Shown here piece after piece: positions 8,965 through 18,587 of a stretch of DNA of 64,000 nt. The notes below the pieces were generated by a model, which did not search any database, was not told where the DNA came from, and saw only the letters and a list, made by a program, of their open reading frames with translations. Both the position numbers and the translations under genes were made by a program. The DNA comes from Notolepis coatsorum (taxonomy: Eukaryota > Chordata > Actinopteri > Aulopiformes > Paralepididae): assembly GCA_963971535.1 (NCBI GenBank), contig OZ020592.1, positions 122,090,707-122,154,706 of the forward strand. The letters run 5' to 3'. Positions within the stretch are counted from its first letter, which is position 1. Each line of letters begins with the position of its first letter.

Positions 8965-10950
8965 ATGGGACGGGCAGTGACCACAATCACCCTAACACCT
9001 GAAGTAGACGAAACGGACCAGGAGAGAAGAAGGGAGCGAGACGTTCAGTCCCACAGTATTCCTTATCCCAGGGCGGCGGAGAGATATCGAGACGAGGAGA
9101 GATATCGAGACGAAGAGAGACATCGAGGCATATACACACCACTCAGTTCCGCAGCCAAAGAAATTCTCTGGGCAGAAGGAGAGGGACGTCGAAGCGATGA
9201 CATCAGGGAGATAGACGACAAAATAGATAGTCTGTACGTCAGGAGTCGCAGCCACAGAGGAGACTATCCCCGGGAGAGGTCAAGACAAGCTCCCAGCTAT
9301 CGCCGGTCCTATTCCCCCGAAGGCTGTGAATACTGGGAAGACACAGAGGACGAGGACCAGACATGGGAGCCCCAGACCAAGTATCAGGAGAAAGACAGAG
9401 AACGAGAGGAAGAGGAGAGAAGGGAGAGACTCATCAAAGTAGTGACGCCGAAGACCTTACCTGCTCCAAGATACTCTACAACACTCTCCGTGCCCTCACC
9501 TTCCCTCGAAGGAAGCAATCGGCGGATGAAACTGACGGCTACCATGGAGGAATTAAAGCGACGACATCATGGGATGAGTAAGGAAAACCGAGAGCTGGAA
9601 GCACAGATACAGGCCTACCAAGAGGCAAAAGACACTGATTCCGAGGGATACCGAGCAATCGGCGAACGCTGGAGAAGGGGCACCGACGCACGAACAGAAT
9701 TGGAAGACCAAATGAGAGAAGCAAGAGATGAAATCAAAGTGTTGAAAAAGGCGGAAGAAAAAAGAGTGACCAGATCCACTACCCGAGAGTCTACGGTCAA
9801 CATACAACCCTTGATGATAAGACATCAGGGATTGGAGTACCAGCCATGGAATGCTTCAGACATGTCCCAAATATCGGAGAAGTTGCCCTCCCTCCAGAAT
9901 GGGGCTTTTCCATGGATTGCCAAGCTGGAGGAAATAATGGTAGGCCAACAGCTGGCTATCGGCGATGTCAAGCGACTACTCTCTCACAAAATAGGAGTCG
10001 CTGGCATGGAAGAACTACTAACCAAGGCTGCCATGGTGCGGTATGTAGTGTCTGGAGCCCACGACCAGGACCTCTTCGCCGCTCACCGAGGAGCACTGTG
10101 GCGGGTCCTGCGGGAGACCTATCAAACCCTGATGCATCCAGATAAGATCCACATTGGTGCGTTGGGACCTGATACCCCCCCCAGAGAGTATGTGGCACAA
10201 GCCTACGCCACCTGGAGAGACATGACCGGCCAAGACCCTGCACAAAATCCAATGGGAGAGGCGATGCTAAGAGAGAAAATACAGAAGGGCCTCTCCAATG
10301 AGGTGAGACAAAAACTGAACGAAGTGGTATGCCTGGGAAGCCTTCCTTTAGATGCATACATGGAGAACGTGAGCCATCAAGTGGAGCTGCACAGGAAGAA
10401 GGAGCAACAGGCCAAAGACAAAGAAACGGCAAGTCAGCGAAAGCTCATGTACCAACAGCCTGTCGAGGCAATCAAGGTGGTAGAGTACCTCCAAGCCATG
10501 GTACAATCCACACAGCCCAGAGCCGAAACGGGGAATAGCGGACAACTGAACAACCAGGAAACAGCACAGCCCACAAAACAGGAAGCACCGGCACCCATAC
10601 AACAACAGAATCAGCGGGGATCGAACTGGCAGCCCCGAGGAGGGAATGGACGTCCAAGAGGAGGATCGTCTGGATGGCCGGCATCGGTTGAGTGCTGGAC
10701 TTGTGGAGAACTCGGCCATCTTGCCCGATACTGTGACAAAGGGTGGCGAGCCAGCCCCAGGGGTCGAGGAAATAACAGAGGAGGTGGCCGAGGAGGAAAC
10801 GGCCGACTCCAGGATCAGTGGTACGGACCGAACCAATACCAGACCCAAAACCAATACCAGACCCAGAACCAGGACCAGATGCAAGACCAGAACCAGCAAC
10901 AGAACAGGGGCCCAGTGAATCCGTCCAGAGGGCCGGAACAGGAATTCTGA
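8965..10950 (+). CDS. gag: Gag, capsid and nucleocapsid part
   Basis: This part has 661 aa. Residues 1-180 are arginine/glutamate-rich, with a short tandem of RYRDEE units (about 34-48). Residues about 193-265 look like a coiled coil. A capsid-like helical region follows (about 290-510) and ends in a basic HRKKEQQAKDKE stretch. The nucleocapsid has one CCHC knuckle, CWTCGELGHLARYC (577-590), flanked by RG-rich sequence. The C-terminal 60 residues are Q/N-rich repeats around NQYQTQ. It ends at TGA 10948-10950, and pol follows in the same frame, which fits gamma/epsilon-style stop-codon readthrough. The true N-terminus is probably upstream at 8350 or 8377. Confidence 0.85.
   Translation: MGRAVTTITLTPEVDETDQERRRERDVQSHSIPYPRAAERYRDEERYRDEERHRGIYTPLSSAAKEILWAEGEGRRSDDIREIDDKIDSLYVRSRSHRGDYPRERSRQAPSYRRSYSPEGCEYWEDTEDEDQTWEPQTKYQEKDREREEEERRERLIKVVTPKTLPAPRYSTTLSVPSPSLEGSNRRMKLTATMEELKRRHHGMSKENRELEAQIQAYQEAKDTDSEGYRAIGERWRRGTDARTELEDQMREARDEIKVLKKAEEKRVTRSTTRESTVNIQPLMIRHQGLEYQPWNASDMSQISEKLPSLQNGAFPWIAKLEEIMVGQQLAIGDVKRLLSHKIGVAGMEELLTKAAMVRYVVSGAHDQDLFAAHRGALWRVLRETYQTLMHPDKIHIGALGPDTPPREYVAQAYATWRDMTGQDPAQNPMGEAMLREKIQKGLSNEVRQKLNEVVCLGSLPLDAYMENVSHQVELHRKKEQQAKDKETASQRKLMYQQPVEAIKVVEYLQAMVQSTQPRAETGNSGQLNNQETAQPTKQEAPAPIQQQNQRGSNWQPRGGNGRPRGGSSGWPASVECWTCGELGHLARYCDKGWRASPRGRGNNRGGGRGGNGRLQDQWYGPNQYQTQNQYQTQNQDQMQDQNQQQNRGPVNPSRGPEQEF
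10948..10950 (+). promoter_or_regulatory. In-frame gag-pol TGA, candidate readthrough site
   Basis: The context is gaattc TGA cgaggc, and the pol frame continues without a shift. UGA followed by C is among the leakier stop contexts. Gammaretroviruses use a UAG with a downstream pseudoknot at this junction. I have not established a pseudoknot here. Confidence 0.55.
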
Positions 10951-13900
10951 CGAGGCCCAGAGAGTTCAATGGGGGGGTGCCAGCTGTCATTGTCACACTT
11001 AAGGGAGGAACCGATAGTGCACGTAGCGGTGAATAATAAATCTGTCAGGATGATGGCAGACACCGGGGCGGCGTACACTGTGGTCCAACCTAAAGATGCG
11101 ACACACCTGCCCATGTCCAGTCGATATGTACGGACCATTGGATTTGAAGGGATAAAGAAGCTGATTCCAGTGACAGAGCCTGTCACCCTGAAGTACAGAG
11201 GCAAAGAGGCGACGGTTTCCATCTTGGTCTCCGACACCGCACCCATTGGCTTACTGGGCAGAGACGGCCTTGGTATGTTGGGGATGAACATTCTATGCAC
11301 GCCGGATGGTTGTGTGATCGACGTCCCAGAAGACCAATACTACGAAATGATGCAAAGAACAGACCCCCGACCCCCGGAAGTATACTGGTTGGGGAACCTA
11401 AGCCAGGAGTTGCTCGGACCAGCGTTGGAATGGGAGACCTTCATCACCGCCAATATGCCATCGGCGAGGAACCCAGAGACACCATACCACTGCACTCTAC
11501 AATACTATAAAGATGCGGATGAAAGACAAGCCGAGGAGTGGATGAGAAATCAACCAGAGGAGGTGCAGCTCAACGCCACCAGCATAGTGATGGGTCCCCA
11601 AGGAGCAGCAATACGGCTTGCACGAAGCAACTATCTACAAAAGGAACACGAGATCACAGACAGCGTTCCCCACGTGACGCTAAAAGTGACCGACTCGTGC
11701 GATCAACAACACATCGGAAGGATGATGAAAGAGGCAGAAGGAATAAAGTTCGAACAGACGACGGAGAACCGACTCATATGGATAAGCCCAGACAAACGGT
11801 TCATCAAGATAATGATTCAAGGCACAGGGATGGGACGTCCCCAGACGGTGCAGCTGTCACAGGAGACAGTAGAAGAAACCCCCCAGAAATTGAGCCTCCA
11901 GGAGGAGATGATGGGGGCCATACCAGAAGTGCTGTGGTCAAAACATAGCACCGACATTGGACTGATCAAATCTGCTCAACCAGTGAGGGTGGAGCTTAGA
12001 CCAGGAGCAACCCTGCCCTGGAAAAGTCAGTACCCACTGAAGGAAAAAGCGGTGGCCGGAATTGAGCCACAAATCAAAGGACTTCTAGAAGCTGGAGTAC
12101 TACGAAAGACAAAGAGCCCCAAGAGCAACACACCGTTGCTGCCAGTGGAGAAACCTGACACCTCGTACCGTCTGGTACACGACTTGAGGGCCGTCAATGA
12201 GGTTTTAATTGACTATCCCGCCGATGTCCCAGATCCCCACACACTACTGACATTCATCCCGCCGCAAGCTGAGTATTTTACAGTTATAGATTTGTGTAGC
12301 GCCTATTTTAGCGTACCTTTGAGCAAAGAGTGCCAGCATTTTTTTGGTTTTACCTATAAGAATGAGCATTATGAGTACACTAGGCTCCCACAGGGATTAA
12401 AGCATTCCCCACACATCTTTAACAAGATCTTGAGAGAGGATCTGGACGGGTTGGACCTGAGATTAAAATCCAGAGTCATTCAGTATATGGATGATATTAT
12501 CTTGTGTGCCGACGATCAGACAACATGTCACAAGGAATCTATTGAACTATTGCAACTACTAGCAGAGAAGGGACACAAGGTGTCTTTGAAGAAATTGCAG
12601 TACTGTCAACCTAAAGTAGCATATCTAGGTCAAACGATTTCAAAAGGCCATCGAGCTATTACAGAGGAACATTTGGAGGCTATTAAGAAAGCTCCAAAGC
12701 CAGTGACTGTAAGACAGATGATGATGTTTTTGGGAATCGTCGGGTATAGTTCCACGTGGGTGGAGAATTATACAGAACTAGTAGGGCCTTTAAGAGCTAT
12801 GATAAAAGTTTGCGGAAATGATAAGTTGAGTGCTAAAGTAACCTGGACTGAGGAGGGCCTAAGGGCATTTGAGACCATAAAGACCCGTATGTTAGCTGCC
12901 CCGGCCTTGACTTTGCCTGATTATACCAAGCAGTTCATACTGTATGTCTCTTCCTCTTCAGATCAGAGGTATGCATGCGCAGTACTGGCACAAAACACCG
13001 GAGTGGGGATCCATCCACAACCAATAGGATACTACTCCATCGCCTATTCAGAGGTGGAAATGGGAATGCCTCCGTGCTACCGAGATTGCGCCGGAGTCTT
13101 CCTGATGTACGAGAAAGCTGCAAGTATCATGATGGGGTATCCAGTCAATATTATGGTAGGACATGCGATCCAAAATTTGTTGGAATCTGGTAAATCTGCA
13201 CTAACGATACCCCGTCTGAAAAACTATTACAGGATTTTGGAACAGGAAGATGTTACTTTGACTAGGTGTTCCACAGTGAACCCAGCGCAGACCCTTCCTA
13301 AGCCTGAGGATGGAGAACCTCACGACTGTGTGGAACAAGCTGAGAGGTACTCCAGACTTAGAGCTGACTTGCAGGCTTTCCCGTTTAGCAGTCCTGATTT
13401 GGAACTTTGGACAGATGGCTCATGTTACAGAGTTGGAGAGGACCTAAAAGCAGGTTACTCTGTAGTAAAATCACAAGGTGATGGGTTTGTCGTAGCAAAG
13501 GCCGAAGCCTTGACACAACCCTGTTCAGCTCAGCTGGCGGAACTAGTCGCTCTGACTGAAGCGTGCAAAATGGCAGAAGGAAAGAGCTGTAATATCTACA
13601 CGGATAGTAGCTACGCACAGAATATCAGTTTTCTCTACGGAGCGGTGTGGAAAGGGCGAGGTTTTAAGAGAGCAGATGGTACCGCCATAAGACACTGTAG
13701 TCAGATAACCGATTTGTTGCAAGCCATAATGAAACCCAAACAAATTGCGATTATCAAATGTGCTGCCCATCAGTCTGATGAGTCTAAAGTGACCAGAGGT
13801 AACAACATGGCGGATGTCGCTGCCAAGCAAGTGACAGGTGCGGACAGAGCAGGTAAGGTATTGGTTATCACACATGAGGTGGAGTTGGAAGATAAGATTA

Positions 13901-15363
13901 CTTACAAAGATGTTTTGACCTTTCAGGAAGAGGCGAGTCAGGTGGAGAGAAATCTCTGGTCAGCAAGAGGGGCTAGTAGGGATGGGACAGGTTTGTGGCG
14001 GAACCATGAGGGACTTGTGGTTGCACCAACTGGCCTGGTCGGACTGCTGATCCAAACTGCGCATGAGTTCTGTCATGCCCACCGGAGAGAGGTGAGTAGG
14101 AAAATTGAGGAGTATGGGTTTTGGGCGCCAAACCTGCTACGGCAGATTGATTGTGTAATAAGTAGATGTGCAATTTGCTTGAAGAACAATGCACGCAGAG
14201 GGATCGTTGTGTCTCCGGGACACATCCCCACCCCAAATGGCCCAATGAGAGAACTTGTGATTGACTATGTAGACATGATAAAACCGATTAACCAGAAAAG
14301 GTACATTCTTGTCGTGGTGTGTCGATTTTCAAAGTGGGTGGAGGCTTGTGCGACAAAACATAAGGATGCTGCCTCAGTGGCTAAGTTCTTATGCCGTGAG
14401 ATAATAAGCCGTTACGGAATTCCCGATAAAATCGCGTCGGATAATGGAAAAGAGTTTGTGGACAAAACAGTGCGTTTAGTACTCCAACAGATGGGGATAA
14501 AACAGCGTTTCGGGTCCGTTTACCACCCTCAGAGCCAGGGGGCTGTGGAACGCATGAACGGGGTACTAAAGAACAAATTGGTTAAGATCTGTCAACACAC
14601 CGGTCTAAGCTGGCTGAGCGCGTTACCGTTAGCATTGATGGCTTGTAGATCTAGCGAGATCCGGGGCCTGCGTTTAACTCCGCACGAAATGTTGTTTGGC
14701 CGATGTATGGTTGTGCCCGGATTGCGCGCAGCAGGAAAAGGTCCGAGTTTGGATATTCTAGACCACGAGATGCGTGAGTACGTGAAGTACATGTCAAAGC
14801 TCCACGGGGCAATCTATGATTATGTCTCTAGTAAACGAGAGACAGAGGAGGAGGAGGATAGGCGGAATGTTCCCCAGATAGTACCAGGGGACTACGTTTA
14901 TGTCAAAGTGTTCAGACGCAAGTGGTATGGAGCGCGGCGGGAAGGACCGTACGAGGTCGTAAGAGCTACGGAAAGAGCGCTACAGGTAAAAGGATCATCA
15001 ATGTGGTTTCATCTTTCGCATTGCGTAAAAGCCCTGCAAGATGGGCAAGAATTGGAATCCGAACCCCTGTTCATTGATCAAGAACAGGAGGAAAGGCACG
15101 ACGAAGGGGAGAATGAAGACGATTATGGGGAACCAGACCGAGGTGAACATGATGGTCCCTCTAGGGGAAATGAAGGATTTTTGCAGGAACCAGACAGAGG
15201 AGATCATGAATTGGAATTGGAAAATGATGATTTTTCCTCTGTGGATTTTGGCGGAGTACCAACAGCGGAACCAAGGACGTTGGAGGAGAGAGCGATTAGC
15301 GCAACTGCAACGAAAGAGAGACGGCCAAAAAGGGTTATTAATAGACCTCAGAGGTTTCAGTGA
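10951..15363 (+). CDS. pol: Pol polyprotein: protease, reverse transcriptase, RNase H, integrase
   Basis: The open frame continues from the gag stop; the first ATG is at 10969 (1,464 aa from there, used for numbering). Protease DTG is at 31-33. Residues about 165-290 form an extra region with two H-x-T motifs (HCT 174-176, HVT 235-237). RT runs from about 340 to 700 with YMDD at 506-509. RNase H starts at WTDGSC (D816). The integrase has an HHCC zinc region ending CVISRCAIC, then D1099, D1158 and E1194, which gives the D,D35E spacing. A chromodomain-free acidic tail ends the protein. The frame is intact, so this copy could have been active recently. The enzyme set copies viral RNA to DNA and integrates it. 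Confidence 0.95.
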   Translation, partial: RGPESSMGGCQLSLSHLREEPIVHVAVNNKSVRMMADTGAAYTVVQPKDATHLPMSSRYVRTIGFEGIKKLIPVTEPVTLKYRGKEATVSILVSDTAPIGLLGRDGLGMLGMNILCTPDGCVIDVPEDQYYEMMQRTDPRPPEVYWLGNLSQELLGPALEWETFITANMPSARNPETPYHCTLQYYKDADERQAEEWMRNQPEEVQLNATSIVMGPQGAAIRLARSNYLQKEHEITDSVPHVTLKVTDSCDQQHIGRMMKEAEGIKFEQTTENRLIWISPDKRFIKIMIQGTGMGRPQTVQLSQETVEETPQKLSLQEEMMGAIPEVLWSKHSTDIGLIKSAQPVRVELRPGATLPWKSQYPLKEKAVAGIEPQIKGLLEAGVLRKTKSPKSNTPLLPVEKPDTSYRLVHDLRAVNEVLIDYPADVPDPHTLLTFIPPQAEYFTVIDLCSAYFSVPLSKECQHFFGFTYKNEHYEYTRLPQGLKHSPHIFNKILREDLDGLDLRLKSRVIQYMDDIILCADDQTTCHKESIELLQLLAEKGHKVSLKKLQYCQPKVAYLGQTISKGHRAITEEHLEAIKKAPKPVTVRQMMMFLGIVGYSSTWVENYTELVGPLRAMIKVCGNDKLSAKVTWTEEGLRAFETIKTRMLAAPALTLPDYTKQFILYVSSSSDQRYACAVLAQNTGVGIHPQPIGYYSIAYSEVEMGMPPCYRDCAGVFLMYEKAASIMMGYPVNIMVGHAIQNLLESGKSALTIPRLKNYYRILEQEDVTLTRCSTVNPAQTLPKPEDGEPHDCVEQAERYSRLRADLQAFPFSSPDLELWTDGSCYRVGEDLKAGYSVVKSQGDGFVVAKAEALTQPCSAQLAELVALTEACKMAEGKSCNIYTDSSYAQNISFLYGAVWKGRGFKRADGTAIRHCSQITDLLQAIMKPKQIAIIKCAAHQSDESKVTRGNNMADVAAKQVTGADRAGKVLVITHEVELEDKITYKDVLTFQEEASQVERNLWSARGASRDGTGLWRNHEGLVVAPTGLVGLLIQTAHEFCHAHRREVSRKIEEYGFWAPNLLRQIDCVISRCAICLKNNARRGIVVSPGHIPTPNGPMRELVIDYVDMIKPINQKRYILVVVCRFSKWVEACATKHKDAASVAKFLCREIISRYGIPDKIASDNGKEFVDKTVRLVLQQMGIKQRFGSVYHPQSQGAVERMNGVLKNKLVKICQHTGLSWLSALPLALMACRSSEIRGLRLTPHEMLFGRCMVVPGLRAAGKGPSLDILDHEMREYVKYMSKLHGAIYDYVSSKRETEEEEDRRNVPQIVPGDYVYVKVFRRKWYGARREGPYEVVRATERALQVKGSSMWFHLSHCVKALQDGQELESEPLFIDQEQEERHDEGENEDDYGEPDRGEHDGPSRGNEGFLQEPDRGDHELELENDDFSSVDFGGVPTAEPRTLEERAISATATKERRPKRVINRPQRFQ

Positions 15364-15824
15364 GGATAACTGGTAGAATTGCAGCTAAGAGGAAATAGAC
15401 CTCAGAAGGTCTTTTGCGAAGGAGAAATTTAGTTTTTATATGTTTATGGTTTAAGTCTCCTTCGGGGTTTTATTAGAAATGTTAGTCTTCTATTTTTGTG
15501 TGAAGTAGAATCTTTTCTTGCAGAGGCCATTACACAAATAGACACAGGTGGTAAGTAAGGACATGGATAAATATAGTCGTAAACAAAAAGAAACTGAGAA
15601 TGGTACGATCATCTCTTTGCATAGAGAGACGGACCTAGACTGGATGTCATAATAATAACTGATAATGTGTATAACTGTGCAAGAAGAAGAGGTAAGTGAA
15701 ATTTTGGATTTTTTGAATTTTTGAAAATTTTGAAAAATTGTTTATATTTTATGAAGATTATATCATTTTTGATTTTGGAAATTTACTGGTTACATAATGA
15801 GGGTAGACCCCTCAGAGAAGGGAT
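15364..15824 (+). other. Post-pol untranslated region with polypurine tract
   Basis: About 460 bp between the pol stop and the 3' LTR contains no gene, although env normally lies after pol in retroviruses. AT-rich tracts of tttgaaaattttgaaaa occur at 15710-15740. agagaaggga at about 15814-15823, directly before the LTR, is the likely polypurine tract for plus-strand priming. Confidence 0.75.
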
Positions 15825-17428
15825 TGTCGTAAATTAATTGAATCAAAAATGTACAATAGTGCTAAGTAATGAATTTAAGAGACAGCATCTCTAAGGAAAA
15901 TAGGATTCAGTGTAATACCCTGGCTGGTTAATAATAGACTTGGGACGAGGGGCAGATATTCTGGTGACATCCAACAAAGTGGTTTGCTAAAGTCATAAAC
16001 GAAGTCCCTCCACTATATGCTAATGATAGAACTGAAGGTTGTGGGTGATCAGTTCAAAGATAGACCAGAGCATTTGTGCAAACCTTCCCCCCTGTTACAG
16101 TTGGAACCTTCTGGTCACATTACTTAAACAAGAACCAACAGACAGGAAGGTCGGAGGGCGTTTAGGGCCGTCAGCAGGGCCGTAAGAGGAAATAGCAGAG
16201 CACAGCTGTGTAGAGATTAAGTATTTAGATTAGGAAGCAAAAGACTAAACTCCAAAAACTATAAAGAATTATTAATTAAAAGATAAAGTAGAGAACAAAT
16301 CAAGACAGTACAAGCACAATGACACTAAAGAGGAGACTAATTGATCACTGTTAAAGGGAAAAACCACAGAGGTTCCTCTCAAATTTGGAGAAAACATATC
16401 ATTGTTACATAAATAGAATTCTAGTTAATTTAGGAAATAATAGTTAAAGACCATTACCAGCGAGAGACTAAATTAAATAACACAGGATTTAGAAACTTAA
16501 AATAAGACAAAGTAAGATTAAAACAAACTGTTATCCTTTCTCCTAAAACATTAATTAGATAATAGAGTTTTGCATCAAACATTATATAAGGAAACTGTGG
16601 CCAAAATGATCTAAATCTGAATTATACTATAAGATTTAGATAGTCTAGCACAATCTGGAATGGAACAGTAAAACAGTAAAAAAGCATTTAGCAAAGTAGA
16701 GTGTGTTCATTTAGTAAAAATGCTAAATACTATGAAATGAAAATGGGTGATCCTGATGTAAACTTTTGAAAGAGGGATTTTGCAAATCTAAATCCCTTTG
16801 GCAAAGTGGTGTGCTTGTGCTGTGTTATAACCATTCTGCAATCTGTTAAACAAAAGTATTCACTCATATATTTTGATCAAACAAGAACTGTGTAGTCTTT
16901 GAAAAAACAGGCCCGAAATAAGTTACTTCACCTCCCTATTTGGAGAGGGAGACAGTCTCCTAGAGTGGTAAACCAATCACATTGGAGTCCTTGGCATGTG
17001 ACATCACATCTCAAGGACTCGATCAATGGGGGAGGGGTTGTTCTAGTCCATATATTTACCACAGATCTGAGACCTGAAAAAAACCACCACGGAGGCCAGG
17101 AGCAGACCACGAGGACGAAACGGAGAAAGCATCTTGAGACGACCCCCAAAACCTACGCTGAAAACTATCCAATCGAGACGTGCTGCAGACGCTGATTAGA
17201 CATAGAAAAGTTGACAAGAACTTTAAGCTGTTTGGATCTTCCAATAAAACAACGGTCAGAACCGTTTTCACCCGCAGCGCTGTCTCCGCCTCCACGTGAT
17301 TTCCAGCAGACCATATTTGAATGAACTGTTACTTTAACGGGAAATACAACGAGCAGAGTAAGCTATTCCACTATACATTAGAGAACGAGCATATAGCTAT
17401 AACATAGAATCATTGAGAAGATACATTA
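15825..17428 (+). repeat. 3' LTR
   Basis: Direct repeat of the 5' LTR, with the same TATA-like box (17051) and AATAAA (17243-17248). It is 2 bp longer because of gaccatatttg near 17315. The duplication agcc follows at 17429-17432, then the second part of the L1-like element. Confidence 0.9.
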
Positions 17429-17432
17429 AGCC

Positions 17433-17560
17433 CTTTAGGAGTAAATAGTTGTGATCTGATAGTGCACTGGGTCCCAATACCACGTCAAAGCTATCAAATA
17501 GTCTAGGGGATGCAAAAACATAATCATAATAGTAGGGGATTATTGTGTTGAATTGTTGCA
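17433..17560 (-). pseudogene. L1-like LINE endonuclease C-terminal fragment
   Basis: The minus strand reads YYYDYVFASPRLFDS and then LSDHNYLLLKG directly up to the retroviral insertion. SDH near the end of an apurinic-type endonuclease domain is characteristic of L1-type ORF2. The frame continues into the fragment at 173-568 once the provirus is removed. Upstream of about 17555 a stop occurs and similarity fades. Confidence 0.55.
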
Positions 17561-17635
17561 CCGCTTATTGTAAAATAAATGACAGCATTTCTCAGTTTGA
17601 GTTATCTTATTTATTTATGCTAATCTGCCATCTGT

Positions 17636-17911
17636 GTATGTGTGTGTGTGTGTACCTGTGTGTGTACCTGTGTGTTTGTGTACCTGTGTGTGTGTGTGCG
17701 TGTGCGTGCGCGTGTGCGTGTGTGCGTGTGTGTGTGTGGAGGTCAGTGGGCCCTGACCCTGGCTCCTGGGTGGCCCCACAATGTGCTGCGGAGCGCTGGT
17801 GCTTGTCTTGGATCGTCCTCGGACCGTCTGTTGACTCAAACAACAAGCAGTCAGCGTCCGGAGGAGGAGGAGAAGCCAGCCACGAAGGGAGCATCCTCAG
17901 AACGCACACAC

Positions 17912-17943
<32 letters not shown>

Positions 17944-17944
17944 T
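17636..17944. repeat. TG and CA microsatellites with a short unique segment between
   Basis: An interrupted (TG)n run with gcgtgtgcgt variants spans about 17636-17738. A (CA)n run spans about 17904-17943. The 160 bp between them show no coding signal that I trust. Confidence 0.85.
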
Positions 17945-18023
17945 CCAGCTCTGACCACCCACATAGGTCATAGGTCGTCCACGGTAGACATTATTAACCC
18001 TTTCACTGCCACACCACAGCAGG

Positions 18024-18144
18024 TTAACCCTTTCACTGCCACACTACAGAAGGTTAACCCTTTACTATCACACTACCGACGGTAACCGTCGGTAGTGTGA
18101 TAGTAAAGGGTTAACCTTCTGTAGTGTGGCAGTGAAAGGGTTAA
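18024..18144. mobile_element. Perfect 121-bp palindrome with TTAA ends, piggyBac-like foldback element
   Basis: Two 60-bp arms are perfect inverse complements around the single base at 18084. The outer ends read TTAACCCTTTCACTGCC and its complement. A second nested TTAACCCTTTACTATCA palindrome spans 18054-18114. TTAA plus CCCTTT is the pattern of piggyBac-type ends. A further half copy precedes it at 17995-18023. Confidence 0.65.
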
Positions 18145-18587
18145 TATGAGGAATATTTTCCTACAAGCTCTTGTTTGTAGCTGTCGCTCATCTCGGTGCA
18201 GGCAGGTACATTCATGTTTATCTTCTGGTCAAACCGTCCGATTTAAAGATTAGATTAGATGGAAATGTATTGTCGTCATCATGCAGCACAAGTACAAGTA
18301 CAACGAAAAGAAGTTTGGCATCCAACCAGTGTGCAAATGTAACAGTAAAAGTGCAATAGTAATATACAGGTGATTAAACTGGGTATAAAACACATGAATG
18401 AGTACTACTGAGTATAGTGCTAATCAGATGTATGTACAGAATTGTAGTATTAATATGTACAGTGATACAGGTATAAAGTCACTATGGTAGTAAGTCATAC
18501 TGGCCAGCAGTGTAACTAGTAAGAGTAGGTAAGGTATATGTACAGATATAGATATAGTATTAATATGTACAGTGATACAGGTTAGGT
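18145..18587. other. Non-coding, LINE/SINE-tail-like sequence
   Basis: No gene is seen. A phrase around tatgtacagtgatacaggt occurs near 18455 and 18567. A gtataaagtcactatggtag phrase near 18472 recurs at about 19072, after the LINE fragment at 18588-19075. This suggests that the LINE fragment landed in a repeated stretch. Confidence 0.4.

Larger units (their letters stand above)
573..17428 (+). mobile_element. Full-length endogenous retrovirus with env and an E2-enzyme gene upstream of gag
   Basis: The provirus is 16,856 bp, bounded by two directly repeated LTRs and a 4-bp duplication. Internal order: primer site 2178, leader to 4793, UBE2Q-type E2 4794-5423, Env 5935-7281, Gag N-terminal part 8350-8934, Gag CA/NC 8965-10950, Pol 10951-15363, polypurine tract near 15811-15824. 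Gag has a PPPY motif and one CCHC knuckle. Pol has DTG protease, YMDD reverse transcriptase, RNase H and an HHCC/DD35E integrase. Env has CXXC and CX6CC motifs. Together these resemble gamma/epsilon-type fish retroviruses. All frames except one stop inside gag are open. The length exceeds ordinary retroviruses, and the env-first order is not one I know from exogenous retroviruses. Confidence 0.95.

Noticed and set aside
17545..18085. Frames of 110-147 codons through the TG/CA repeats
   Set aside because: Cysteine/valine and histidine/threonine runs from dinucleotide repeats, no motif.
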